Below, in pieces: positions 54,702-63,266 of a stretch of DNA of 64,000 bases. Every line of letters starts with the position of its first letter. The stretch's first letter is position 1. The translations under genes and the position numbers were made by a program. The notes beneath the pieces were generated by a model. The model was given only the letters and a program-made list of their open reading frames with translations. It was not told the origin of the DNA and searched no databases. The stretch is from Pseudomonas bijieensis. GTDB taxonomy: Bacteria; Pseudomonadota; Gammaproteobacteria; Pseudomonadales; Pseudomonadaceae. Location: the NCBI RefSeq assembly GCF_013347965.1, contig NZ_CP048810.1, positions 248,001-312,000 on the forward strand, written 5' to 3'.

Positions 54702-55466
54702 ATGACCGATATCCAACACAACATTCCCCACGAAGTCGAAGGCAAGGTTGCACTGGTCACCGGCGCCGCCAGTGGCATCGGCAAGGCCATCGCATTGCTG
54801 CTGCACGCCCGCGGCGCCAAGGTGGTCGCGGAAGACATCAACCCCGCCGTCCATGAGCTGGCCCGTCCGGGGCTGGTGCCGCTGGAGGCCGACATCACCG
54901 AGGATGGTGCTGCCGAGCGCGCGGTCGGCCTGGCCGTCGAGCAGTTCGGCCGGCTGGACATCCTGGTCAACAATGCCGGGATCATCATCAACAAGCTGGT
55001 GATCGACATGACGCGCCAGGACTGGGAGCGCATCCAGGCGGTCAACGCCACCGCTGCCTTCCTGCATTCCCGCGAAGCGGTCAAGGCGATGATGCCCAAC
55101 AAGTCGGGCGCCATCGTCAACATTGCGTCCTACGCGTCCTATTTTGCCTTCCCGACCATTGCCGCCTACACCGCGTCCAAGGGTGCCCTGGCGCAACTGA
55201 CGCGCACCCTGGCGCTGGAAGTCATCGAGCATGGTATTCGTGTCAATGCTATCGGCGTTGGCGATGTGGTCACCAACATTCTCAATGACGTGGTCGAGGA
55301 CGGCCCGGCATTCCTCGCCCAGCACGGTGAAGCCGCGCCTATCGGCCGAGCCGCACAGCCGGAAGAAATTGCCGAGGTGGTGGCGTTCCTGGCCTCGGAA
55401 CGTGCCAGCTTTATCGTTGGTTCGGTTGTCATGGCGGATGGAGGCATGACGGTCACTGCTGGCTGA
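54702..55466 (+). CDS. Short-chain dehydrogenase/reductase
   Basis: A 254-residue classical SDR: VTGAASGIGKAIALLLHARG, NNAGIIIN, catalytic Ser in NIASYASYF, Tyr-Lys in AAYTASKGALAQL, C-terminal VMADGGMTVTAG. It follows the transporter-hydrolase operon after a REP and may complete the same catabolic route; that link is only positional. Start MTDIQHNIPHEVEGK. Confidence 0.92.
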   Translation: MTDIQHNIPHEVEGKVALVTGAASGIGKAIALLLHARGAKVVAEDINPAVHELARPGLVPLEADITEDGAAERAVGLAVEQFGRLDILVNNAGIIINKLVIDMTRQDWERIQAVNATAAFLHSREAVKAMMPNKSGAIVNIASYASYFAFPTIAAYTASKGALAQLTRTLALEVIEHGIRVNAIGVGDVVTNILNDVVEDGPAFLAQHGEAAPIGRAAQPEEIAEVVAFLASERASFIVGSVVMADGGMTVTAG

Positions 55467-55473
55467 GTCAAGA

Positions 55474-55517
55474 AAAACGGCGCTTATCCCATGAAGGGTA
55501 AGCGCCGTTTTTTTTGC
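55474..55517. terminator. Rho-independent terminator
   Basis: Stem aacggcgcttatccc / gggtaagcgccgtt with a 5-base loop, followed by eight T on the plus strand. A-rich on the other side, so it may serve both the SDR and the convergent minus-strand cluster. Confidence 0.85.
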
Positions 55518-55537
55518 CTTCGGTCTTGAGTGTTCGT

Positions 55538-56593
55538 TCAGAGTTGCACTCGACGAAGTTTGCCACTTAACGGCACAACGCTTCCATCTGGCGTAGGCAG
55601 TGGCCGCCCGACCAGTCCCATGCCTTCGCTGACCAGTACCGCGTCCGGTAACAGGCACAGGTTGGAAGGTGTATCCAGGTCGCGGGCGAGCACCGTGACC
55701 TGGGCTGTTTGCAAGTCGCAGCTCAGCAGTCGCCCACTGAACCGGGTAAAGCCACCATGCAGGGGTTCGCCGTTCCAGTCGGGGAGCAGCGGTTGCTGCA
55801 GGCGCTCGCAGAGTTCCAGCACCAGCAGATTGCCGTTGGGGCGCAAGGCCAGCCCGGTGGGCAGTTGCAGGCCGCGAATCAGGACGTCGATTTTGGCGCT
55901 GGCGGGCCAGACCCGGATCACCTGGCCGGCCTTCTCGGCAAAGTCGATGCCCTTGCGGCTCGGTTCGCCGTGCAGTTCGCCGGAGAACAGACTGATCAGC
56001 ACCGCGTCTGTCGCCGGTTCGTACACCAGGGTCACGGGAACGGCTTCCTGGCCTTGATCCAGTTCGGGCAGTTGGGCCAGCACGCGCTCCTCCTGGCCCA
56101 TGGCGAACTCCACCAACTGATTGGTATCGGGCTTGACGGCCAGCCAGCTGCGACGGGTCGGGTGGTAGCACAGCGCGTTCAGATTACCGCGGCTATGGAA
56201 GACCGGCTCGGGTGGTGTGAATTGCAGGTCCAGCAGCTTGGAGCCGGCGACGTAATCGGTCTGGCTGACCAGGCAGCGTCCATCACCACAGGCGATGTCC
56301 GACACCCCCATGATTTCATCGCGCAACATGCGTGCCTGCATGTTCATGGCACGAAACCCTTGGGCCAGTGTTTCGCGGGGCAGGTAGGCGCCGGGCCGCT
56401 GCGGATCCGGTCGCAGTCGACTGATACGACCGCTGAAGGGCTGGTCGGGCAACCCCGAGCCTGCTTCGGTGAGCAGCAAGCTGCCGTCGGCCTGCTGGCA
56501 GAGGCCACGAGGGTTCAGCAGGTCTTCGACGATGAAGGTGCTGGGACGCAGGGCTTCGCTGGGATGCGCGGGAATTTGAAAGGGAACGGACAT
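55538..56593 (-). CDS. Beta-propeller protein (SMP-30/sorbosone-dehydrogenase-like)
   Basis: A 351-residue protein, start MSVPFQIPAHPSEALRP with GGAGAG upstream. Repeated blade-like strands: LLNPRGLCQQADGSLLLTEA, RISRLRPDP, GVSDIACGDGRCLVSQ, LQLPTGLALRPNGNLLVLEL, LDTPSNLCLLPDAVLVSEGM. The pattern suits a six-bladed SMP-30/NHL or ScyD-like propeller. No signal peptide. It is the last gene of the unrecognised minus-strand cluster and may be a lactonase- or binding-type propeller. Confidence 0.65.
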   Translation of the reverse strand: MSVPFQIPAHPSEALRPSTFIVEDLLNPRGLCQQADGSLLLTEAGSGLPDQPFSGRISRLRPDPQRPGAYLPRETLAQGFRAMNMQARMLRDEIMGVSDIACGDGRCLVSQTDYVAGSKLLDLQFTPPEPVFHSRGNLNALCYHPTRRSWLAVKPDTNQLVEFAMGQEERVLAQLPELDQGQEAVPVTLVYEPATDAVLISLFSGELHGEPSRKGIDFAEKAGQVIRVWPASAKIDVLIRGLQLPTGLALRPNGNLLVLELCERLQQPLLPDWNGEPLHGGFTRFSGRLLSCDLQTAQVTVLARDLDTPSNLCLLPDAVLVSEGMGLVGRPLPTPDGSVVPLSGKLRRVQL

Positions 56594-56625
56594 AGGTTCT
56601 CTCCATGAACAAAAGGGGGACGCAT

Positions 56626-58443
56626 TCATTGCGGCGGTTGCCAGGGCTCACCGGTGAGATAGGCCCGCAGCAACGCTCGTTGGCAGGGCGACATCGAGCG
56701 CACTACCGGCATGAACAGCGTGGTGCCTTTGTAGGCATCCGAGGTGCGGGCGAGGATGGGGTTCTTGGCGCCCATGATGGCGTCGGGTTGATTCAGCGGG
56801 ATATAGCGCGACATGGCGGGGAACGCCAGGTAGTGAAAGCGCAGGACGTTGGGGTACATCAGCGGCCAGGTGATGGTGGTGCCCGAGGGAATGCCGAAGT
56901 CGGTCTGGGCGTACTTGCGAAAGTTGGTGAAGTAAGCACTGCTGTCGAGGCCATTGGCCGTGCAGGTCAGGGCGACGAAACCCGCCTGGGCGGCGCTGCC
57001 TGGTTTGACGGTGACGGGGAAGCTGACCGAAAGCTGGCCGGCGCTGACCGTCAGGGAATCAGGGTAGTCGAGGAAGTCCCAGTACTGCGGTTCTTTATAC
57101 ACGGGGGGATCAGCTGCCGGGATTGCCTGCAGGCCGATTTCGGTGGTGCTGGGGACCGCTCCGCCCAGGTACCTGACCTGGAGAGTGATCGACAGGCCGT
57201 TGGGGTAGTCCTCCAGATAGACGTTGCGCTGGTCGGCATAGATCCGATAGGTCGATTCGGTGGCTTGCAACGTGGTCCCGGCGACCGTGCCCGGCGCGTT
57301 GATCGCCAGGGCGCCGGTGCGCACCGCCTGTTGCTGGCTGGTGGTCAGGGGCAGGTCGACGATGCCGCCATACACGTAGTAGTCCACCAGAGGGCTACTG
57401 GTCGGGTCGAGGGTCGTCAGGGTGGTGGAGCCGGCGCTGATGGTCACGGTCCCGTAATTGGCGTTGGGTCCGATCGGGCTGGTGATGTCGTCCCTGACGG
57501 CCCGGAAGGTTTCCTTCGGAATGACGTTCACCATGTCGATGCTCAGGTAACCGCTGTTGCCCAGGTCGGCATAGCCGGCGTTGTCCGTGCTCTGGTTGAC
57601 CAGTTGCCGGCCCGGCTGGCAGTTCAGCGGCTCGTCGGCGAAGGCCGGCGCCAGTGTGCCGATGACCCGGCCGATGCTCGGGTTGGGCGTGTACCTGCCG
57701 GCGGCGTAGTCGGCGTCCAGTTGTTCGGTGGTCATCGTGGGGCACATTTCGAACATGACGAAACGCAGGACGATGCCTGTTGCCCCCGGTGCCTGAATGA
57801 TCGAGCGCAGGCCGCTGCTGTTCTGGTTCCAACTGACAATGCTGCTCAAGGGGAAGGTCAGTTGAAACGTGCCGCTGGCGTGGAAAGAGCCCGGCGCGTC
57901 CATTTTTTTCGGCAGCAGCACACGTCCCGCCACGTCGAAACTGCTGCACACGGTGTTGTTGCGGATCAGCAATTGGATGTTGTCGTTGCCACCGATTTGC
58001 AGGCCGCCAACGAAGATTTGGGTGGTCGTCGAGGCGGTGGGGTCCAGGTCCACCATCATCGGGCCGGAAACAGGCCCCTGGCCGGTCACCGGGTCCACCG
58101 AGCCGAGCAAATAGACAGCCTGGCCCACCAGGTCGCCGGTGGTGCTGATGCTGCCAGGGATGCCCTGGGAACTGATCAAGGCGTTCTGCATGTCGACGAC
58201 ATGCTGTCCGTAATGATTCCAGCCCCCGGCGGTGTAGTAGTTGCCGGTGGGGGCATTGATCATGTTGTTCAACTGGTCGTCGGTGTAGGACTGGGCGCCT
58301 GGTGCCAAGGTCGAGGTGGTCAGGTCGAAGAGCGGCCAGTGATCGTTGCCATCGTAAGGAATGGTCGGGGAGTTGTTCGGCAGGCTGACGTCGGTGCGGA
58401 TGCCGCCCCAGAAATTCAGCCGTGGTCCGTTCAGGATGCTCAT
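56626..58443 (-). CDS. Large uncharacterised protein, MS-x-LN-x-PR family, copy 2
   Basis: A 605-residue protein starting MSILNGPRLNFWGGI, with no signal peptide or TM helix. Beta-rich and poor in Lys. The C-terminal 90 residues (MYPNVLRFHYLAFPAMSRYI, PLNQPDAIMGA, LFMPVVRSMSPCQRALLRAY) align with those of the 795-residue protein at 60869 (LYPIMNKYMPLNS, LSMPITRDMSQSRRAVLELW). The two are clear paralogues that differ in the middle. Family not recognised. It follows an exported CxxCH protein by 3 bases. Confidence 0.75.
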   Translation of the reverse strand: MSILNGPRLNFWGGIRTDVSLPNNSPTIPYDGNDHWPLFDLTTSTLAPGAQSYTDDQLNNMINAPTGNYYTAGGWNHYGQHVVDMQNALISSQGIPGSISTTGDLVGQAVYLLGSVDPVTGQGPVSGPMMVDLDPTASTTTQIFVGGLQIGGNDNIQLLIRNNTVCSSFDVAGRVLLPKKMDAPGSFHASGTFQLTFPLSSIVSWNQNSSGLRSIIQAPGATGIVLRFVMFEMCPTMTTEQLDADYAAGRYTPNPSIGRVIGTLAPAFADEPLNCQPGRQLVNQSTDNAGYADLGNSGYLSIDMVNVIPKETFRAVRDDITSPIGPNANYGTVTISAGSTTLTTLDPTSSPLVDYYVYGGIVDLPLTTSQQQAVRTGALAINAPGTVAGTTLQATESTYRIYADQRNVYLEDYPNGLSITLQVRYLGGAVPSTTEIGLQAIPAADPPVYKEPQYWDFLDYPDSLTVSAGQLSVSFPVTVKPGSAAQAGFVALTCTANGLDSSAYFTNFRKYAQTDFGIPSGTTITWPLMYPNVLRFHYLAFPAMSRYIPLNQPDAIMGAKNPILARTSDAYKGTTLFMPVVRSMSPCQRALLRAYLTGEPWQPPQ

Positions 58444-58446
58444 GTT

Positions 58447-59751
58447 TTATTCCTCGTCCTTGATGGTTTTACCGACAGGCGCATTGGCGAATTTGAACAG
58501 GTAGGAATAGTCGGCCTTGTAGGGGCTTTTGACCGGTGTCGCCATGGAGTGGCAATTCATGCAACTGCTGTTGGGCTGGATGTAGCTTTCCATGGTCACG
58601 TTGGCCGAAAGGGCGGGGGTCGGCTGGCCCAGTGGGTTGCTGGGGTTGTCCGGCATTAGCGGGCGCTGGGTGGTGATGAGTTGGTAGTACTTCAAGACGC
58701 TGCGTTGCAGGCCCGGGTCGCTGCGGTAACGGGCGTTGACCTCGTTGGTGATCTCGGCGATCGGCGTGACGCGGTTCAGCGGGTTCGGGGTCTGGAAGGT
58801 GGTACCGGGTTTTGGCACGCAGACCAGATGCGTGCCCTGGGTCTGCCAGTCACAGGGCGACTGGTTGAGGGTGGCTGCCGGAGCGCTGGGGTTGAAGTAG
58901 GAATACGCCGTGCCGGATGTTGGCTGGTCAACCCATACGCCGTTCACCTGCACTTTGGGTGGAACGTTGTCGATCTGCTCGAAGGTCGACCAGATCCACT
59001 GCGGATAGCCGTTCACCTTGGTGATGACGTGCAGCCCCACCAGCCCCAGGTAGGCCTCGGTGACACCGCTGCGCTGGCCCTGGTCGTCGAACGTGGCCAC
59101 GCGTGCAAACATGGTCAGGTAGCGGCTGGCATTGTCGTTGGGGGTGAGAATGCGCCAGCTCGATTTGACCTCGATGACCCCGTAGGGAAAGTTGATGTTG
59201 TTGGCTTTGGAAACCACATCGGCGTTATAGAACCGGTTGGCGACGATGTAGTTATAGGAGGTCTCGTTGGCCGAGATATCGTAGTAGGTCGGGTTGCCGG
59301 CCTGGTCGATCAGCCAGCCGCCGACGGCCTGGTCGACGGCATTGACCTGGGAGCTGTTCTTCAAGGCGGCGATGTTGATGATGCCCAGGCTCTTGGCAAG
59401 CTGCGGGGTGTTCCAAGGGCCTGGATCGGCCCCGCGTGGCAGGAAGGTTTCCTCCACGGTCTTGTAGGTCTGCCAGACGGTGTAGCCAGGATCCCCCGGT
59501 TGTTTGCTGCAGTCGGGATCACCTCGCTGCCCCGCCTGGGCGGGCCAGTTCACGGCGATGAACAGTTGCCAGCTGTATTGATCGAACAGATCCTGGCTGG
59601 CGTTGGCCGCTGGCGCTGTGCTGGGTGGCTGGCAATTCAGGTTCGTGGCCTGCGCCCGTGGCATGGCGTGTTCCTGGGATTGCTCCAGGGCCAGGGCCGG
59701 GAGGCTGGTCAAACCCAGCAGGACCAAGGTGAAACGCAGTGAAGTGTTCAT
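58447..59751 (-). CDS. Exported single-CxxCH (cytochrome c-like) protein, copy 2
   Basis: A 434-residue protein with signal peptide MNTSLRFTLVLLGLTSLPAL, cleaved near ALA-LE. Mature part begins with LFDQYSWQLFIAVNWPA. One heme c motif, C397-MN-C400-H401, is close to the C-terminus. The middle (YLGLVGLHVITKVNGYPQWI, WSTFEQIDN) aligns with the protein at 63267. It is probably a periplasmic c-type cytochrome with a large non-heme domain. The axial sixth ligand is not obvious; Met residues just after the motif are candidates. Confidence 0.78.
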   Translation of the reverse strand: MNTSLRFTLVLLGLTSLPALALEQSQEHAMPRAQATNLNCQPPSTAPAANASQDLFDQYSWQLFIAVNWPAQAGQRGDPDCSKQPGDPGYTVWQTYKTVEETFLPRGADPGPWNTPQLAKSLGIINIAALKNSSQVNAVDQAVGGWLIDQAGNPTYYDISANETSYNYIVANRFYNADVVSKANNINFPYGVIEVKSSWRILTPNDNASRYLTMFARVATFDDQGQRSGVTEAYLGLVGLHVITKVNGYPQWIWSTFEQIDNVPPKVQVNGVWVDQPTSGTAYSYFNPSAPAATLNQSPCDWQTQGTHLVCVPKPGTTFQTPNPLNRVTPIAEITNEVNARYRSDPGLQRSVLKYYQLITTQRPLMPDNPSNPLGQPTPALSANVTMESYIQPNSSCMNCHSMATPVKSPYKADYSYLFKFANAPVGKTIKDEE

Positions 59752-59770
59752 GGCGATCCTCCGTCATTGC

Positions 59771-60691
59771 TCAGGGTTTACGCTGCATGAGCTTGTTCCA
59801 CTGCGCCTTCTGGCCGTTGCTCTGTGAGGCCGGTGGCTCGAACAGTTGGCAGGGCGGTGGATTCGCCGGGCACATCGCGGCCACCTGCGCCCAGGTCTGG
59901 GCCGGGTCCGGTTTGGCGATGCGGAAGTTGGTGTAGTTCTGGCTGACGATGGGGGCATTGGCGACGCTGGTGTCACCGGAGAAAAAGAACGATTGCGGCT
60001 GCCGGTAGGGCGGTTGCCCCGTCATTTTCTTGTAGAAGGCATAGCCGAACAGGATCGGCCCCTGGGGCGATTGAAGGTCCAGCGCGTAGGCTTGCACGCT
60101 GGCGTCGAGGTTCTGGCTGCGCTCGGCGCTGTAGGGCAGGTGCTGGATGAAATCTTGCCGCGGCGGATGATTCATCGGCGAGAACATGCAGCAGGCCGGC
60201 ATGTCCTTGGGGCGATCCTGCGGGTAGGTCAGGAAGTAGGCCTTGTTGCCCAGGGACACGAAGGAGCAGGTGTAGTTATTGTTCTTGATCGGGAAGATCG
60301 GCAGGCAGTACTTCTCATAGTGTTCCATCATCGCGCCGAAGCCATCGCCATCGGCCGGGATGTAGGTGGTGTCGTAGTAGCTGGTCCCTCGGGAGACGGT
60401 GTAGTCCGCCGGGGTGAGAGTGGAGGGCGGATTGCTGTAGGGCGGCGGGTTTTTTTCGTAGTTGTGCATCACCCGGTACATGGTCCAGTCGCTGATCCAG
60501 AACGCCGGAAAAAACGGATCGGAAGGGTCGCCCGGGGCACGCTTGGCGATACAGTTGCCGTTCTGTTCGTTGCAGCCCTCGGTGTTATGCACGCCCATGG
60601 TGAAGTACACGGCACCGCTGTCCTGGGCGAACAGAGGTGGGCTGAACAGCAGGATCAACAGCAACAACCGGTTCAAGATACTGGTTTTCAT
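59771..60691 (-). CDS. Exported Cys-containing hypothetical protein
   Basis: A 306-residue protein with signal peptide MKTSILNRLLLLILLFSPPL, cleaved near LFA-QD. About ten Cys in the mature part (EGCNEQNGNC, KYCLPIF, YTCSF, PACCMF, AAMCPANPPPCQ), implying disulfides. No recognised domain; many Tyr, Pro and Asn. It sits between the two paralogous modules and lies 20 bases before the CxxCH gene, so it is part of the same operon. Confidence 0.7.
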   Translation of the reverse strand: MKTSILNRLLLLILLFSPPLFAQDSGAVYFTMGVHNTEGCNEQNGNCIAKRAPGDPSDPFFPAFWISDWTMYRVMHNYEKNPPPYSNPPSTLTPADYTVSRGTSYYDTTYIPADGDGFGAMMEHYEKYCLPIFPIKNNNYTCSFVSLGNKAYFLTYPQDRPKDMPACCMFSPMNHPPRQDFIQHLPYSAERSQNLDASVQAYALDLQSPQGPILFGYAFYKKMTGQPPYRQPQSFFFSGDTSVANAPIVSQNYTNFRIAKPDPAQTWAQVAAMCPANPPPCQLFEPPASQSNGQKAQWNKLMQRKP

Positions 60692-60721
60692 AGGTCATTC
60701 CTTTGAAAAGTACCGGGTGAC

Positions 60722-60840
60722 ACTGTGGGAGTGTGGGGGCAAAGCTTGCTCGCGATGAACGATAACTCGGTCATTCGAAAGACCGCGGTGCCTTCATCGC
60801 GAGCAAGCTCAGCGCCCACACAAGCTCGCTCCCACAGTGG
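60722..60840. repeat. REP doublet
   Basis: ctgtgggagtgtgggggcaa...agcttgctcgcgatgaac faces ttcatcgcgagcaagctcag...caagctcgctcccacag. It separates the 795-residue-protein gene from the downstream genes of the cluster and may attenuate or stabilise the mRNA. Confidence 0.8.
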
Positions 60841-60868
60841 TTTATCCTCCTTGGTAACAGCGTTACGG

Positions 60869-63256
60869 TCAGAGGTTGTCGTAATCGCTCATCTTGAGTT
60901 GTTGTGGCGGATAGTTGCGTTTCACCAGTTTCTTGGCCCACAGCTCCAATACCGCACGGCGACTCTGGGACATGTCACGGGTGATAGGCATCGAGAGCGT
61001 GCTTTCCTCCTGGTAGGGCTTGCTGATCAGCACAATCAACTGGTCTATGGCGCCTTCGACACGTGCCTGGGAGTTGAGCGGCATGTACTTGTTCATGATG
61101 GGGTACAGGTAATAGAAGGTCTGCAGGATGCGTGGGTAGAGGAAACCCTCCCACAGCTGCGTTGCGGCGTTCTGATCCTTGTAGACGGTGTTCCAGTAGT
61201 TGATGAAGTCCCTTTGCAGCTGCATGTCCAAGGGCAGGACGCGGAGCGGGGTGAGGAAGTCGATGTAGGCTTGGGGCAGCGGGAAGCTGAAGGGGATGAC
61301 CGGATCGCTGTCGCCTTCCTTGACGAAAAAACGCAAGGTCGGGAAGCCCGGGGCCACGGCCCTGAAGCTCACCTGGGCGATGCCGTTGGCGTCGGTGGTG
61401 GTGGTGACATAAGAATAATCCACCGGAGTGGCGTGGATGTCGTCGCTCAGGGTTCCGGTGGCGTAGACGCCGGCATCGAATGCCAGGCAAGGGTGTAAGT
61501 CGATCGTGACCGGTTTGCCGTCGCCCTGCAGGAATTGCTGATAACCGATCGGGTCTCCACTGGACTGATCCGTATTCTGCAGCGCGGTCAGTCGGCGGCC
61601 GCTGCCTTCGGCCAGATAGTTTTGTACGGGCGGCGCGTTATTGAAGTTCGGCAGATTGGCCTTGTTCAGGTTGGGATCGTTTGGGTGGTCGAAGAACAGC
61701 GTGAAATTGGCCGCGTTGCTGGAGGCCAGGTAGTAGTCGCTGGTGGTCACCATGTAGGGGTTGCCGTATTCCGCTACCCACAGCGTGGTGTTGGCGGCCG
61801 GTGCACCATTTTTCTGCACCATGATGGTCAGCGTCTTGTGGTCGCCCACGTCGATGAAACTGCCGCTCTCAACCACTTCGGCGGTCCAGGTTTGCTGGGT
61901 GGCGGCGATCACGGGTGTCGGGGCGACCGGGGCCTTCAGTCGCAGCTCCAATGGAAGACCTGGTTGTAGTTTCGTCAGGTCTGCGTCGCTGAGGGGGAAG
62001 TCCTGCAGGCCGGAGCGTTTGTCGAAGGCTGCCTGGTTATACCGGTCGAAACCGAAGTCGACCACCGGCGTGAATTGATCACCCTCGCGTACACCCAGTT
62101 GATAGTCGCCGGCCTGGAATTTTTCGGCGGTCAGGATGTCGGCATTGGGCTCTACCGGATAGAACGGGAACGTGTTGGCCAGATCCAGCGACAGGGTGTT
62201 GCCGGTAATCTGCACCGAGGTCACGCCCAGTGTGGCGTTTTGGGCAGATGCGCCGGGTTTAGCGACAGCTACGGCCTGCGCTGGCACCAGGCGCCGACCG
62301 GCGGGGGCGGTGGGGTATTCGTCGGCGAACCAGAGGCCCAGGGTCGCGGCGGTGCGGCTGTAGGCGGGGTTGAAGAAAATACCGGAAACGTTGTCCAGGC
62401 CTTTCTGATACATCGCTTGCAGACGAGCCGTATCCGAGGGGGCGTTGGAGCGGGTGTTGACGTACGGGAAGTCGTTGAAAACACCGTTCCTGTCGTAGCA
62501 GGTCAGGTAAGTGGAGAACCTGAACATCAGGCCCTTTGCCCCTTGCAGCTTCATCTGCTGCTGGAGGTTACTCAGCAGCGCCGAATCGCCGATGACCCAT
62601 TCCAGATTCTCCTGAGGAAAGCAGGACTGCCAGGTGGTGGTGACATACACCAGGCCATGGAAGGTGCTGGCCCAATTAAAATTCAGGAAACGATCCATCA
62701 TCCGATACTGGCGATTGAGGGTCAGGCCACACGTGGCATCCCCCAGCATCAGCTTGTCGAAATACAACGCGGTGAAGGTGTTCTGCCACGGACTGACATC
62801 CACGAAGCGCGCGGCAGTCGGGGCGTTGCTGCCAAAGGGATTGCCGAGCAATTGGTAGTCCCTGCCAACCAGCACATCCTCGGTGATGTAGGTGTCGGCC
62901 TGCAGCTCGCCGCCGATGATCGTTGAGCGAGTACCTTTGTAGCCCACCGTGCCGCAGGCATTGTCGCCAAACAGATCCCATTCTGCGGGCATGTACGGGT
63001 AGGTTCCCGGGTTGGCATTGGTTGGTACCTGCAACATATAGGCCGGTAGCTCTGCCATTGTCAGGGGCTTGATGGTCCAGGGCATCAGTAGGGTGGGGGC
63101 GTTCGTGGCGTTGATGTCGAAGTGGCTCATGAACGGCCAGTTGATGTCCGCGTTGACCGCGTCATACAGCGGATACACGTCGTTGTTATTGGCCGTTGGT
63201 GGATTCCAGAACATATGGCCATTGAGGTAGATGCGGGGGAAATTCAATACGCTCAT
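60869..63256 (-). CDS. Large uncharacterised protein, MS-x-LN-x-PR family, copy 1
   Basis: A 795-residue signal-less protein starting MSVLNFPRIYLNGHMFWNPP. Long beta-rich middle with an Ig-like stretch near residues 490-680 (KTLTIMVQKNGAPAANTTLW, DANGIAQVSFRAVAPGFPTL). C-terminal helical domain FLYPRILQTFYYLYPIMNKY, PLNSQARVEGAIDQL, SMPITRDMSQSRRAVLELW. Paralogue of the protein at 56626. Preceded by an exported CxxCH gene, the same pairing as in copy 2. Function unknown. Confidence 0.75.
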   Translation of the reverse strand: MSVLNFPRIYLNGHMFWNPPTANNNDVYPLYDAVNADINWPFMSHFDINATNAPTLLMPWTIKPLTMAELPAYMLQVPTNANPGTYPYMPAEWDLFGDNACGTVGYKGTRSTIIGGELQADTYITEDVLVGRDYQLLGNPFGSNAPTAARFVDVSPWQNTFTALYFDKLMLGDATCGLTLNRQYRMMDRFLNFNWASTFHGLVYVTTTWQSCFPQENLEWVIGDSALLSNLQQQMKLQGAKGLMFRFSTYLTCYDRNGVFNDFPYVNTRSNAPSDTARLQAMYQKGLDNVSGIFFNPAYSRTAATLGLWFADEYPTAPAGRRLVPAQAVAVAKPGASAQNATLGVTSVQITGNTLSLDLANTFPFYPVEPNADILTAEKFQAGDYQLGVREGDQFTPVVDFGFDRYNQAAFDKRSGLQDFPLSDADLTKLQPGLPLELRLKAPVAPTPVIAATQQTWTAEVVESGSFIDVGDHKTLTIMVQKNGAPAANTTLWVAEYGNPYMVTTSDYYLASSNAANFTLFFDHPNDPNLNKANLPNFNNAPPVQNYLAEGSGRRLTALQNTDQSSGDPIGYQQFLQGDGKPVTIDLHPCLAFDAGVYATGTLSDDIHATPVDYSYVTTTTDANGIAQVSFRAVAPGFPTLRFFVKEGDSDPVIPFSFPLPQAYIDFLTPLRVLPLDMQLQRDFINYWNTVYKDQNAATQLWEGFLYPRILQTFYYLYPIMNKYMPLNSQARVEGAIDQLIVLISKPYQEESTLSMPITRDMSQSRRAVLELWAKKLVKRNYPPQQLKMSDYDNL

Positions 63257-63266
63257 GTCATGCTCC

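Noticed and set aside
56605..59742. Plus-strand frames of 684 and 353 codons opposite the 605- and 434-residue proteins
   Set aside because: Gly/Val/Arg-rich mirror frames without domains. The minus-strand genes have paralogues, a signal peptide and a CxxCH motif in the right frame.
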